Positions 7,584-15,056 of a DNA stretch of 17,891 nt are shown here, piece after piece. Position numbers and translations under genes: made by a program. The notes below the pieces were generated by a model. It did no database searches, was not told the origin of the DNA, and saw only the letters and a program-made list of their open reading frames with translations. How positions within the stretch are numbered: the first letter of the stretch is position 1; the number at the start of each line of letters is the position of its first letter. Origin of the DNA: Bacillota bacterium (GTDB lineage: Bacteria > Bacillota > Bacilli > Paenibacillales > Paenibacillaceae); NCBI GenBank assembly GCA_023418755.1, contig JAEZZE010000367.1, positions 1 through 17,891 on the forward strand. Direction: 5' to 3'.

Positions 7584-8794
7584 CCCTTGAGTCACTCGAT
7601 TACGCGCATTCCTTAAAGGACGAACTCGTCGCGATCCGCAGAGACTTGCACCGGTACCCGGAGGTGCTGTTCCGGGTCGATCGAACCGCGGCCAAGGTCG
7701 CCGATTATTTGCGACGATTGGGCATCGATGTCCGGGAGGGCGTCGGCAAGCATTTCGGCAAAGGCGTCGTCGGCACCCTGGACAGCGGCCGCCCCGGTCC
7801 CGTCATCGTGCTGCGCGCCGACATGGACGCCCTGGCGATTCAGGAGGAAAATACGTTCGAGCATCGCTCCCGGAGCGACGGCGCCATGCACGCTTGCGGC
7901 CACGACGCCCATGTCGCGATGCTGCTCGGCGCGGCCAACGTTCTGACGCGATTTCGGGCGGAATGGCGCGGGACGGTTCGCTTCGCGTTCCAGCCGGCCG
8001 AAGAAAGCGCCCTGCCCAGTCCGCTCGACGGGCGGATGATCAGCGGCGGCAAAGACCTGATCGAGGACGGCGCGCTGGAAGGCGCCGATTACGCTTTCGC
8101 TCTCCATGTGGAGCCGCGGCTGCCCACCGGCACGCTCGGCGTTCATCGGCGCGAATCGATGGCCGCCTCGACGCATTTCCGGATCGCGTTCCGGGGGTTG
8201 AACGGCCATCACAGCACGCCGCATTTGGCCGTCGACGCGCTGTCCATGGCCGCCCAGTTCGTCACCGACGTCAAATATGCCGTCGCGACGGAGCTCGATC
8301 CATTCGAGCCGGCCGTGCTGGGCTTCGGCACCCTGCACGCCGGAACGGCGATCAACGCGATCGCCGGCGACAGCGAGCTGAGCGGCACCTATCGCGTGTT
8401 CCGGCCGGAAGCGGTGGACAAGCTGCAGCGGTTGCTGGAGACGCGCGCGGCCGCCATCGCGGACGGATACGGAGGAAGCTATACGTCGCAGTATCGTCTC
8501 GGCACTCCGCTGATCAACGATCCGGCCGCCGTGGAGCTGACGCTGAGGGCGGGCCGGCGAGCGTTCGGGGAACATCAAGTCGTCGTGCTGGAGAAGCCGA
8601 GCCTGGCGGGGGAGGATTTCGCCCTCTACCTGCGGGAGCTGCCCGGCGCGTTCGCGTTTCTGGGGGTGGCCGATCCGGCCAAGGAAACGGCGTATCCGCT
8701 GCACCACCCCCGCTTCGACCTCGACGAGAACGCGCTGACTATGGGCGCTGGGCTGTTCGCGCAATGGGTGACAGAAGCTTCCTCCTGCGAATGA
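7580..8794 (+). CDS. M20-family (M20D) amidohydrolase, N-acyl amino acid deacylase type
   Basis: This 404-residue cytoplasmic zinc hydrolase has the M20D metal-site pattern: HACGHDAH with Cys106 and His108, QPAEE with Glu141/142, ALHVEP with His176, and PLHHPRFD with His375/376 near the C-terminus. A dimerisation domain lies about residues 190-300 with the NGHHSTPHLAVD motif. The length is normal. The family includes hippurate and N-acyl amino acid hydrolases, IAA-conjugate hydrolases and the Bacillus SndA/SndB enzymes that deacetylate N-acetyl S-substituted cysteines. It is the only complete plus-strand gene here and diverges from operon B, which encodes a YtnJ-like monooxygenase. In B. subtilis a YtnJ-type enzyme and an M20 deacetylase share one operon, so a joint role in sulfur salvage is plausible but inferred. 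Downstream genes converge on it. Confidence 0.93.
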   Translation: MTLESLDYAHSLKDELVAIRRDLHRYPEVLFRVDRTAAKVADYLRRLGIDVREGVGKHFGKGVVGTLDSGRPGPVIVLRADMDALAIQEENTFEHRSRSDGAMHACGHDAHVAMLLGAANVLTRFRAEWRGTVRFAFQPAEESALPSPLDGRMISGGKDLIEDGALEGADYAFALHVEPRLPTGTLGVHRRESMAASTHFRIAFRGLNGHHSTPHLAVDALSMAAQFVTDVKYAVATELDPFEPAVLGFGTLHAGTAINAIAGDSELSGTYRVFRPEAVDKLQRLLETRAAAIADGYGGSYTSQYRLGTPLINDPAAVELTLRAGRRAFGEHQVVVLEKPSLAGEDFALYLRELPGAFAFLGVADPAKETAYPLHHPRFDLDENALTMGAGLFAQWVTEASSCE

Positions 8795-8830
8795 GCACTC
8801 TTCCGATGCCGCAGGATGGCTCCCTTCTTC

Positions 8831-8850
8831 GGGCGACAGCGCCCTGTTAT
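8831..8850 (+). terminator. Weak candidate terminator of the M20 gene
   Basis: GGGCG and CGCCC pair around a four-base ACAG loop, followed by TGTTAT, about 37 bases after the M20 stop. The stem is short and the T-run poor, so termination may be partial or may rely on the larger convergent hairpin at 8858-8895. Confidence 0.35.
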
Positions 8851-8895
8851 AAAGAAAAGGCGTCCCTCGGTCGTGAACGACTCGCGGGACGGCCT
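8848..8895 (-). terminator. Intrinsic terminator of operon A
   Basis: On the minus strand an arm at 8895-8886 pairs with one at 8866-8858 (nine pairs with a single bulge), and an inner GTCG/CGAC stem closes on a TGAA-type loop. A TTTTCTTTAT run follows directly. It begins 15 bases after the stop of the aldo/keto reductase gene, exactly where operon A should end. The plus strand lacks a T-run after the hairpin, so it looks one-directional. Confidence 0.75.
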
Positions 8896-8909
8896 CTTCG
8901 CGGGGCAAA

Positions 8910-9884
8910 TCAGTGTGCGGTCTCTTCGCTGCGATCCGTCGCCGGCGGCGGATCGATCGACAGCGCCGTAATCTCTCTGCGCCATTCCTCCGTAAAGTCC
9001 AAATCCACCGCCGCGAGGGACGGCTCCAGCTGCTCGACGTTCCGCGCTCCGATGATCGGCGCCGTAATCGCGGGGTGGCTGAGCGTCCAGGCCACCGCCA
9101 ACGTCGCCGGATGAATCCCCCGCTCGCTCGCATACGCGGCGAACCGGTCCGCGACCGCATAGTAGTTTTCGTTCTCGTAACGCTTCGTATAATTGGCTTG
9201 CTCCACCAGCCTGCCGGTCTCCGGCCGCTTACCGACGCCGTATTTGCCGGTCAGCAGCCCGCCGCCGAGCGGGCTGTAGCAGATCACGCCCAGCTTCTCC
9301 GACTCCGCCAAAGGCAAAATCTCGACCTCGGCCTGCCGCTTGACGAGATTGTACATCGGCTGAATCAGCTCGAAGCCCGCCAAGCCTTCCTTCGCGGAGA
9401 CGCCGAGCGCCTTGGCGATCTGCCAGGCCGCCCAGTTGCTGACGGCAGGGTACAATATTTTCCCTTGCCGGCGCAAGTCGTCCAGCGCGCGAACCGTCTC
9501 CTCGATCGGCGTCAGCGGGTCGAAGCGATGAATAAAATAAAACTCGATGCGGTCCGTGTTGAGCCGCTTCAGGCTCTGCTCCACCGACAGGAACAGATGC
9601 CGGCGCGATGATCCCCTGGCGTTGGGATCGGTCCCGAACGGGAAGCCTGCCTTGGAAGTAATAACCACTTCGTCCCGCCTGCCCGAGATCAATTCGCCGA
9701 GGATCTCCTCCGCCGCGCCTCCGCTATAGACGTTCGCGCTGTCGAAGAAATTGATGCCCTTGTCCAGGCAGCGATGGAACAGCTTCTTGGACGTCTCCCG
9801 GTCGGCATTGCCGCCGAAAGACATCGTGCCGAAGCACAATTCCGATACTTGAATGCCCGTCTTTCCTACCGTCTTATACTTCAT
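8910..9884 (-). CDS. Aldo/keto reductase
   Basis: This 324-residue protein is a NAD(P)H-dependent aldo/keto reductase of the usual length. The catalytic tetrad is visible: Asp48 and Tyr53 in FFDSANVYS, Lys78 in TSKAGF and His119 in YFIHRFD. It also has the family's early LGKTG-like start (VGKTGIQVSELCFGTMSFGG) and the late cofactor-binding segment APIIGARNVEQLE. It reduces aldehydes or ketones in the cytoplasm. It follows the second monooxygenase of operon A by 128 bases and precedes the terminator, so it could remove an aldehyde released when a C-S bond is oxidatively cleaved; that link is inferred. ATG at 9884 follows GGAGG at a long spacing of about 12 bases. A separate promoter in the 128-base gap cannot be excluded. 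Confidence 0.93.
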   Translation of the reverse strand: MKYKTVGKTGIQVSELCFGTMSFGGNADRETSKKLFHRCLDKGINFFDSANVYSGGAAEEILGELISGRRDEVVITSKAGFPFGTDPNARGSSRRHLFLSVEQSLKRLNTDRIEFYFIHRFDPLTPIEETVRALDDLRRQGKILYPAVSNWAAWQIAKALGVSAKEGLAGFELIQPMYNLVKRQAEVEILPLAESEKLGVICYSPLGGGLLTGKYGVGKRPETGRLVEQANYTKRYENENYYAVADRFAAYASERGIHPATLAVAWTLSHPAITAPIIGARNVEQLEPSLAAVDLDFTEEWRREITALSIDPPPATDRSEETAH

Positions 9885-9925
9885 AGTGTCCGTCGTCCTC
9901 CCATCGTTCGTTTCCCTGCGGCGAT

Positions 9926-9937
9926 TACGGTACCGTA
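9926..9937. repeat. Perfect 12-bp palindrome before the aldo/keto reductase gene
   Basis: TACGGTACCGTA reads the same on both strands and lies about 40 bases upstream of the reductase start, close to a 6-bp hairpin at 9943-9959. It could be an operator or the tip of an RNA fold. No promoter was recognised beside it. Confidence 0.35.
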
Positions 9938-9942
9938 TGAGG

Positions 9943-9959
9943 CTGTCCGCGAGGGACAG
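9943..9959 (-). other. Small hairpin in the leader of the aldo/keto reductase gene
   Basis: CTGTCC pairs with GGACAG around a five-base loop. No T-run follows on the minus strand, so it is not an intrinsic terminator. It may be an RNA processing or stability element within operon A. Confidence 0.35.
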
Positions 9960-10012
9960 ATGCCCGCTTTTTCATCGATAATCTTGTACGTCCCTCCTTA
10001 TGGGTCGGCTCC

Positions 10013-11398
10013 TCAACCTCTAGCGTCGGCCGTTCTCCGATACCGCGCGGCGGGATGATCTTCCGGAAGCCGACTCCGCTCCGGCCCGAACAGCTTTTCC
10101 CGAAGCGTGCCCGGCTCGTAGTCCCGCTTGTACAGTCCTCGGCCCTGCAGTTCGGGAACGACCAAGTCGACGAATTCGCGCAAGCTCCCCGGCGTAATCA
10201 GATGCGCCAGGTTATAGCCGTCCAACCCGGTCTCTTCGACTTGCTCCTGCATGTAATCTACAATATCCTTCGGCGTGCCCGCTCGCAACCCTCCTTGACG
10301 GCCGTCCAGCATGCCGATGCGGTCCATCACTTCCTTAACCTTCAATTTGCCCGGCACGTTCTTCGTGAATTGGGCGGCCCGGCTCTGGCCGTGGTCTGTC
10401 GCCCGGTATTCCAGGTACGAGTCCGGGTCGTATGCGGACAAGTCGTAGCCGCTGGAGCCGCCAAACTGCGCCAGCGCGGCTTCCCTGCTCCACAAGGCGG
10501 CGTACTCGCCCAGCTTCCTGTCCGCCTCTTCCTTCGTCTCGCCGACGACGACGTTAAGGCCGGTAAACATCTTGAGGCTTTGCGGGTCGCGTCCCAGCTT
10601 CTCCGCCTTGTCGCGAATGTCCTGAATATTGAATTTGAGCGATTCCTTCGAATGGCCTCCGACGAACACGCACTCCGCGTGCTTGGCGGCGAACTCCCTT
10701 CCTCTCTCGGAGCTGCCCGCTTGATACAGTACCGGCGTCCGTTGCGGAGACGGCTCGCTCAGATGCGGGCCGGGAACCCGGAAGAAGCGGCCTTCATGGC
10801 CGATTTGACGAACTTTGGAGGGCTCCGCGTACACTCCGCGCTCGGCATCGCGAACGACCGCGTCTTCCTCCCAGCTGCCTTCCCATAGCTTGTACGCGAC
10901 CTCCAGGAATTCGTCCGCCAGATCATAGCGATCGTCGTGCTTGATCATTTCGTCCAAGCCGTGGTTGAGGGCCGCGTTGGGCAAATAAGAGGTGACGATG
11001 TTCCAGGCGACCCTCCCCCGGGTCAGATGATCGAGCGTGGAAAAGCGCCGGGCATGAGCGTAAGGATGTTCGTAAGTCGTCGTCACCGTCACGGCAAAAG
11101 AGAGATGCTCGGTCACGGCCGCCATCGCCGGAACGATCAGGGCCGGATCGTTCAGCGGCACCTGAACGCCGTCGCGGATCGCCGGCGCGCGGCTCTGCCT
11201 GTAGACGTCGTAGATCCCGACGACGTCCGCCAGGAACAGGGCGTCGAACTTGCCCCGTTCCAGCAGACGCGCGATCTCCGCCCAATAATCCAGATCCGTG
11301 TACCGATGCCTTTCGTTGTCGGGATGCTTCCACAGCCCATGCGAATTATGCATGGCGGCGTTCATGTCGAAAGCGTTCATAATGATCCGTTTGCCCAT
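10013..11398 (-). CDS. FMN-dependent monooxygenase, LLM class (second of two flanking copies)
   Basis: This 461-residue protein belongs to the NtaA/SnaA/DszA branch: FDALFLADVVGIYDVY at 51-66, RVAWNIVTSYLP at 129-140 and YQAGSS at 225-230, with a C-terminal GLYKRDY-GTLREKLFG tail. It matches the 13657-15036 protein without gaps over the first 230 residues, with about 72% identical positions counted by eye. It is much further from the YtnJ-like enzyme at 332-1684. It would oxidise a C-S or C-N bond using FMNH2 supplied by an unseen reductase. The start at 11398 has GGAGG seven bases upstream; an earlier ATG at 11422 lacks such a site. The two-domain gene ends at 11423, 24 bases upstream. Substrate unknown; its position beside a DszC-like domain suggests organosulfur compounds. 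Confidence 0.92.
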   Translation of the reverse strand: MGKRIIMNAFDMNAAMHNSHGLWKHPDNERHRYTDLDYWAEIARLLERGKFDALFLADVVGIYDVYRQSRAPAIRDGVQVPLNDPALIVPAMAAVTEHLSFAVTVTTTYEHPYAHARRFSTLDHLTRGRVAWNIVTSYLPNAALNHGLDEMIKHDDRYDLADEFLEVAYKLWEGSWEEDAVVRDAERGVYAEPSKVRQIGHEGRFFRVPGPHLSEPSPQRTPVLYQAGSSERGREFAAKHAECVFVGGHSKESLKFNIQDIRDKAEKLGRDPQSLKMFTGLNVVVGETKEEADRKLGEYAALWSREAALAQFGGSSGYDLSAYDPDSYLEYRATDHGQSRAAQFTKNVPGKLKVKEVMDRIGMLDGRQGGLRAGTPKDIVDYMQEQVEETGLDGYNLAHLITPGSLREFVDLVVPELQGRGLYKRDYEPGTLREKLFGPERSRLPEDHPAARYRRTADARG

Positions 11399-11405
11399 CG
11401 CTTCG

Positions 11406-11410
11406 CCTCC
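11406..11410 (-). promoter_or_regulatory. Ribosome binding site deciding the start of the 10013-11398 gene
   Basis: GGAGG lies seven bases before ATG at 11398. An in-frame ATG eight codons earlier (11422) directly abuts the stop of the upstream gene and has no Shine-Dalgarno sequence, so the shorter reading is preferred. Confidence 0.65.
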
Positions 11411-11422
11411 GTTCCTATCCAT

Positions 11423-13642
11423 CTAGATTTTGTATTCGTGATAGACCCCGTTCAGAAACCATTTGCCCACGTGATGAAGCTTGAGCCTGGCGGGATCGTG
11501 CAGCGTATGGATGCGGACGTTGCGCCAATGGCGGTCGTAATTGTGCTTGCGGTCCATGGAAGACGTGCCGGCGACTTCGAACAGGGCGTTGGTGATTTCC
11601 ACCGCCGTCTCCGTAATGAGCCACTTGGCCGAATCGACCGTCAGCGACGCGCGTCCGGCCGTCTCCGCGTTCAACTCCGCGCGCGCAGCGTCTACGGCGT
11701 CGGCGGCCCGGTCCAGCAGAGCCTCTCCCGCTTGCAGGCGAATGCCCAGCTCGCCGAACCGGCGGATCAGATCCGGCTCCTCCGCGGCGGAAGTCGCGCC
11801 GCTCCCGTAAGCGGGACGCGCATGCTCCCTCACGAATGCCGACGCGTCCTCCAGCGCCGCTTGGGCGATACCTAGGTCGATGGCCGCGTGCATGATCTGG
11901 CCGAATGCCGAGAAGAACTGAGGGCCCTCGAAGATCTTCCAGTGAGGAAACAGATGGAACTCGGGCACGCGAACATCCCGAAGGATGACGCTGCCGCTGG
12001 CCGTCGTGCGCTGGCCGATGCCCGCCCAGTCGTCCAGCACGGTCACGCCCGGGGCATGCCTCGGAACGAACGCGGTCACCCGGCGTTCCTCCCCGTCCAG
12101 TGTCGTTACGGGAATCCAATGGGAATACAGCGCTCCCGTCGAATAATATTTGCTCCCGGACAGCTCGTAGCCGTCCCCGTCCGTCGCCGTCCGGATCGTT
12201 GCGGATAAGCGTCTGGCCCCTTTGCCTCCGCCTCTCTCCGCCAACGCATTGCCGAATTGGGCCCCCTTCAGCGCCTCGCCGAAGAAAAAGCGCTTCTGCT
12301 CTTCGCTGCCGACCAGCTCGATCGCCTTGACGAAGAAATGATGGTTTTGCGGAATCTGGCCGATCGCTCCGTCCGCGTGCGAAATCAGCTTGAATACATC
12401 CACCAGCGTGCGGGTGCTCACGTCCGGCCCGTCATACGCTTTCGGCACGACCAGCCCGAGCAGCCCCAGCTCGGAGAGCCTCCGCATTTCCTCGAGGGGC
12501 AGCTTGCGGCGCCGGTCCCTCTCCGAAGCGCCCGGCCGAATCTCCTCCGCGAAGGCTCTTGCCGCCTCCAGCGCCTCTTCGTCGTCGCCGAGCACCCGCG
12601 CGGGCGTGCGTTCGATGAAAAAGGAACGCGGCAAATCAAACTCGGCGTAGTCCGTGATCGGTTCCGACTGCGGAAGCTCGAGTTCGCCGTCGTCCAGGAG
12701 CGCTTGCGCCCCTTGAATTCTCTCCTTGTCCAGCGCCCCCTCCAGCGGGAAATCCCGCTCCAGCGCCCCAAGCGCAAGCAGCTCCCTCTTCCAATAAACG
12801 AACCGGGTCCACTTGTCGTCCGTAACGGCGCTCCCGAGCTGCCTGTGCAGCCGCTCCGAGAAGACGGATTCGATCTTCTCCTCCGGCAAGCCGATCAGTC
12901 TGGCCGCGAGCCGGTTCGCTTCCCTCCGGTTCTCGTACGCCCAACTCGAAGCCGCCGAAGCATGGGCAAGAATGCGGTCGACCCATTCGGGGCGTTCGCG
13001 GACAAGTCCGCCGGAGGCGGTCAGAACGGCCATCGCAGGCGCGTAGGAGGCGTAATCCTCCAGCTCGCGAACGCCGATCAACCGGCTGGCATCCGCTGCG
13101 AGGGCTCCCCCGGCGCAAATCGCGTCCACATCGCCGCGCAGCAGAGCCTGCAGATCGCGCCGTCCGCCGCCCGGCGATTCCGGACCTCTCAGCTCGACCC
13201 ATTCGAGCTGCTTGGGCAAGCTTCCGGCCTTGGCCAGGGCGATTTCCACGTTCCCAACCGCTTCCCGCTTGCGAATCTCTTCCTCCGGACGGCCGCCGGC
13301 GGCGATTCCGATCCGGGCTCCCCGCAAGTCGGCAATGGTTCTCCAAGGCGAATCGGCGCGCACGAGAATCGCTTCCCGGCGATATTGCAGCGACAGACCG
13401 ACGATCCGGACGTCGTCCCCCCGGGATAAGCGCGCGAGAACCGCCGCCGGACTCTCGTATTGAATCGTATATTCCTCCGAGGTCCCCGCCGCCGCAAACC
13501 GCAGTCGGTTTCCCCCGGCGTCCCGAACGGCCGGAATGCCTCTGCGCCGCAGATCGAGCGGCAGCTCGCCAAGCTGGTAGGCGAGCCCGATCGCGCCGAT
13601 TGTTTCCGGCGCCGCCGGCGGAGCCTCTATCTTGATCGACAT
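11423..13642 (-). CDS. Two-domain protein: DszB/SsuA-like binding fold fused to a DszC/SfnB-like monooxygenase
   Basis: This 739-residue protein is unusual. Residues about 1-300 resemble the periplasmic-binding-protein-like fold of the desulfinase DszB and of SsuA: RIVGLSLQYRREAILVRADS (79-98), TIADLRGARIGIAAG (102-116), LLRGDVDAI (167-175), and SGGLVRERPEWVDRIL (210-225). There is no signal peptide, so it is cytoplasmic. Residues about 350-739 form an acyl-CoA-dehydrogenase fold of the DszC/SfnB flavin monooxygenase type, ending in the diagnostic YDRHWRNVRIHTLHDP (702-717). By a remembered alignment anchored on YESPA (62-66), the DszB catalytic His60 and Arg70 correspond to Thr and Leu, and no Cys lies near the Cys27 position; the only cysteine is Cys176. 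The N-domain may thus bind substrate rather than desulfinate it. ATG follows AGGAGG by six bases, and the gene starts 14 bases after the upstream monooxygenase stop. The reading frame is continuous across the join. Confidence 0.88.
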   Translation of the reverse strand: MSIKIEAPPAAPETIGAIGLAYQLGELPLDLRRRGIPAVRDAGGNRLRFAAAGTSEEYTIQYESPAAVLARLSRGDDVRIVGLSLQYRREAILVRADSPWRTIADLRGARIGIAAGGRPEEEIRKREAVGNVEIALAKAGSLPKQLEWVELRGPESPGGGRRDLQALLRGDVDAICAGGALAADASRLIGVRELEDYASYAPAMAVLTASGGLVRERPEWVDRILAHASAASSWAYENRREANRLAARLIGLPEEKIESVFSERLHRQLGSAVTDDKWTRFVYWKRELLALGALERDFPLEGALDKERIQGAQALLDDGELELPQSEPITDYAEFDLPRSFFIERTPARVLGDDEEALEAARAFAEEIRPGASERDRRRKLPLEEMRRLSELGLLGLVVPKAYDGPDVSTRTLVDVFKLISHADGAIGQIPQNHHFFVKAIELVGSEEQKRFFFGEALKGAQFGNALAERGGGKGARRLSATIRTATDGDGYELSGSKYYSTGALYSHWIPVTTLDGEERRVTAFVPRHAPGVTVLDDWAGIGQRTTASGSVILRDVRVPEFHLFPHWKIFEGPQFFSAFGQIMHAAIDLGIAQAALEDASAFVREHARPAYGSGATSAAEEPDLIRRFGELGIRLQAGEALLDRAADAVDAARAELNAETAGRASLTVDSAKWLITETAVEITNALFEVAGTSSMDRKHNYDRHWRNVRIHTLHDPARLKLHHVGKWFLNGVYHEYKI

Positions 13643-13656
13643 ACTTTTCCTCCTCT

Positions 13657-15036
13657 TCAGGTCAAAGACGGCTGCTTGCGGTACGCCGCGCCGGGGTGAT
13701 CTCCGGGCAGTCTCCGAACCCCTTTCCCGAACAGCCTTTCGCGAAGCGTCTCCTCCTCGTATTCCTCCCGGAACAGCCCTCTTCTCTGAAGCTCGGGAAC
13801 GACGAGCTCCACGAAATCGCGCAGCGTGTCCGGAGAGACGATCTGCGTCACGTTAAAACCGTCGATGCCCGTCTCCTCCACCCAAATCTGGATTTGATCG
13901 GCCACCTGTTCGGGCGTACCGACGACGAACAATCCTCTTCCGCCCAGCGCTCCGAGCGTCTCCACGACTTCGCGGACCTTCTTCGGGCGCGGACTGTCCT
14001 TGGTGAACTGCGCCGCCGCCGTCTGTCCGTGATCCGTCTCGGCGTACTCCAGCACGTCCTCCGGATCGTAGGCGGACAGGTCGTAGCCGCTGCCTCCCCC
14101 GTAATGGGCCAGAACGCCTTCAACGCTGTATAGCGCCTGAAAGTCGGCGAGCTTCCTGCGCGCCTCCTCCTCCGTTCGGCCCACGATCGCCAGCAGTCCG
14201 GCCATCAGCTTGATATTCCCGGGATCGCGTCCGTAAGCCGCCGCCCGCCCGCGAATGTCAGCCGCGTAGCGGCGCAGCGCTTCGACGCTTCCTCCGCCGA
14301 GAAAAACGGCTTCCGCATGCTTCGCCGCGAACGCGCGTCCCCTAGCCGAGCTGCCCGCCTGGTAGATCACCGGCGTGCGCTGCGGCGAAGGCTCGCTTAG
14401 ATGCGGGCCCGGCACCTTGAAGTAACGCCCATCATGGGAGATCTGATGCACCTTGCCCGGGTCGGCGTAGACGCCCCGCTCCGCGTCGCGAACGACCGCG
14501 TCGTCCTCCCAGCTGCCCTCCCACAGCTTGTAGCTTACGTCCAAATATTCTTCGGCGATCTCGTAGCGCTCGTCGTGGCGAATCATGCCGTCCAGTCCGA
14601 AATTTCGGGCCGCGCTCGGCAGATAGGAGGTGACGACGTTCCAGGCGATTCTCCCTTTCGTCAGATGATCGAGGGTCGACATTCTTCTGGCGTGGGCGAA
14701 CGGTTTCTCGTATGTGGTCGAGAAAGTCACCGCGAACGCCAAATGCTTCGTCGCGAGCGCCATCGGCGGCACGACGAGGAACGGATCGTTGCAGGGAACC
14801 TGCACCGCTTCGCGGATCGCCGTCTCTTGCCCCTGCTTGTAGACGTCGTATACGCCGACGACGTCGGCGAGGAACAGCGCGTCGAACTTGCCTTTCTCCA
14901 GCAGCTTCGCCAGCTCCGTCCAGTAGCGGATGTCCGTGTAGCGGTGTCGGTTGTTGCCGGGATAGCGCCACAAGCCGTGCGCGATATGCCCGACGCAATT
15001 CATCTCGAACGCGTTGAGGTGGATTTTTTTCGCCAT
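13657..15036 (-). CDS. FMN-dependent monooxygenase, LLM class (first of two flanking copies)
   Basis: This 459-residue NtaA/SnaA/DszA-type enzyme carries FDALFLADVVGVYDVY at 51-66, RIAWNVVTSYLP at 129-140 and YQAGSS at 225-230, and the C-terminal GLFREEY-ETLRERLFG tail. It is a close paralogue of the 10013-11398 protein, probably from duplication within the operon. Such enzymes work with FMNH2 and O2 and are often paired with DszC/SfnB-type partners in sulfur scavenging. ATG at 15036 has a modest AAAGGGG site. It starts 20 bases after the MetI-type permease gene and ends 14 bases before the two-domain gene, so all are one transcript. The substrate is not readable from sequence; an imported organosulfur compound is the best guess. 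Confidence 0.92.
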   Translation of the reverse strand: MAKKIHLNAFEMNCVGHIAHGLWRYPGNNRHRYTDIRYWTELAKLLEKGKFDALFLADVVGVYDVYKQGQETAIREAVQVPCNDPFLVVPPMALATKHLAFAVTFSTTYEKPFAHARRMSTLDHLTKGRIAWNVVTSYLPSAARNFGLDGMIRHDERYEIAEEYLDVSYKLWEGSWEDDAVVRDAERGVYADPGKVHQISHDGRYFKVPGPHLSEPSPQRTPVIYQAGSSARGRAFAAKHAEAVFLGGGSVEALRRYAADIRGRAAAYGRDPGNIKLMAGLLAIVGRTEEEARRKLADFQALYSVEGVLAHYGGGSGYDLSAYDPEDVLEYAETDHGQTAAAQFTKDSPRPKKVREVVETLGALGGRGLFVVGTPEQVADQIQIWVEETGIDGFNVTQIVSPDTLRDFVELVVPELQRRGLFREEYEEETLRERLFGKGVRRLPGDHPGAAYRKQPSLT

Positions 15037-15056
15037 ATTCGGCCCCTTTCCTTCGG

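Noticed and set aside
7613..9160. Minus-strand ORF of 515 codons across the M20 gene and into the reductase gene
   Set aside because: It runs through two well-supported genes and a terminator and has no recognisable motif.
9927..9975. Sixteen-codon minus-strand ORF (MKKRASVPRGQPHTVP) after the orphan AAGGAGGG
   Set aside because: The distance of about 17 bases from the site to the ATG is too long for efficient initiation, and the peptide shows no motif.
12257..13429. Plus-strand ORF of 390 codons opposite the two-domain gene
   Set aside because: It is an antisense shadow. The minus strand keeps two recognisable domains across the full length.
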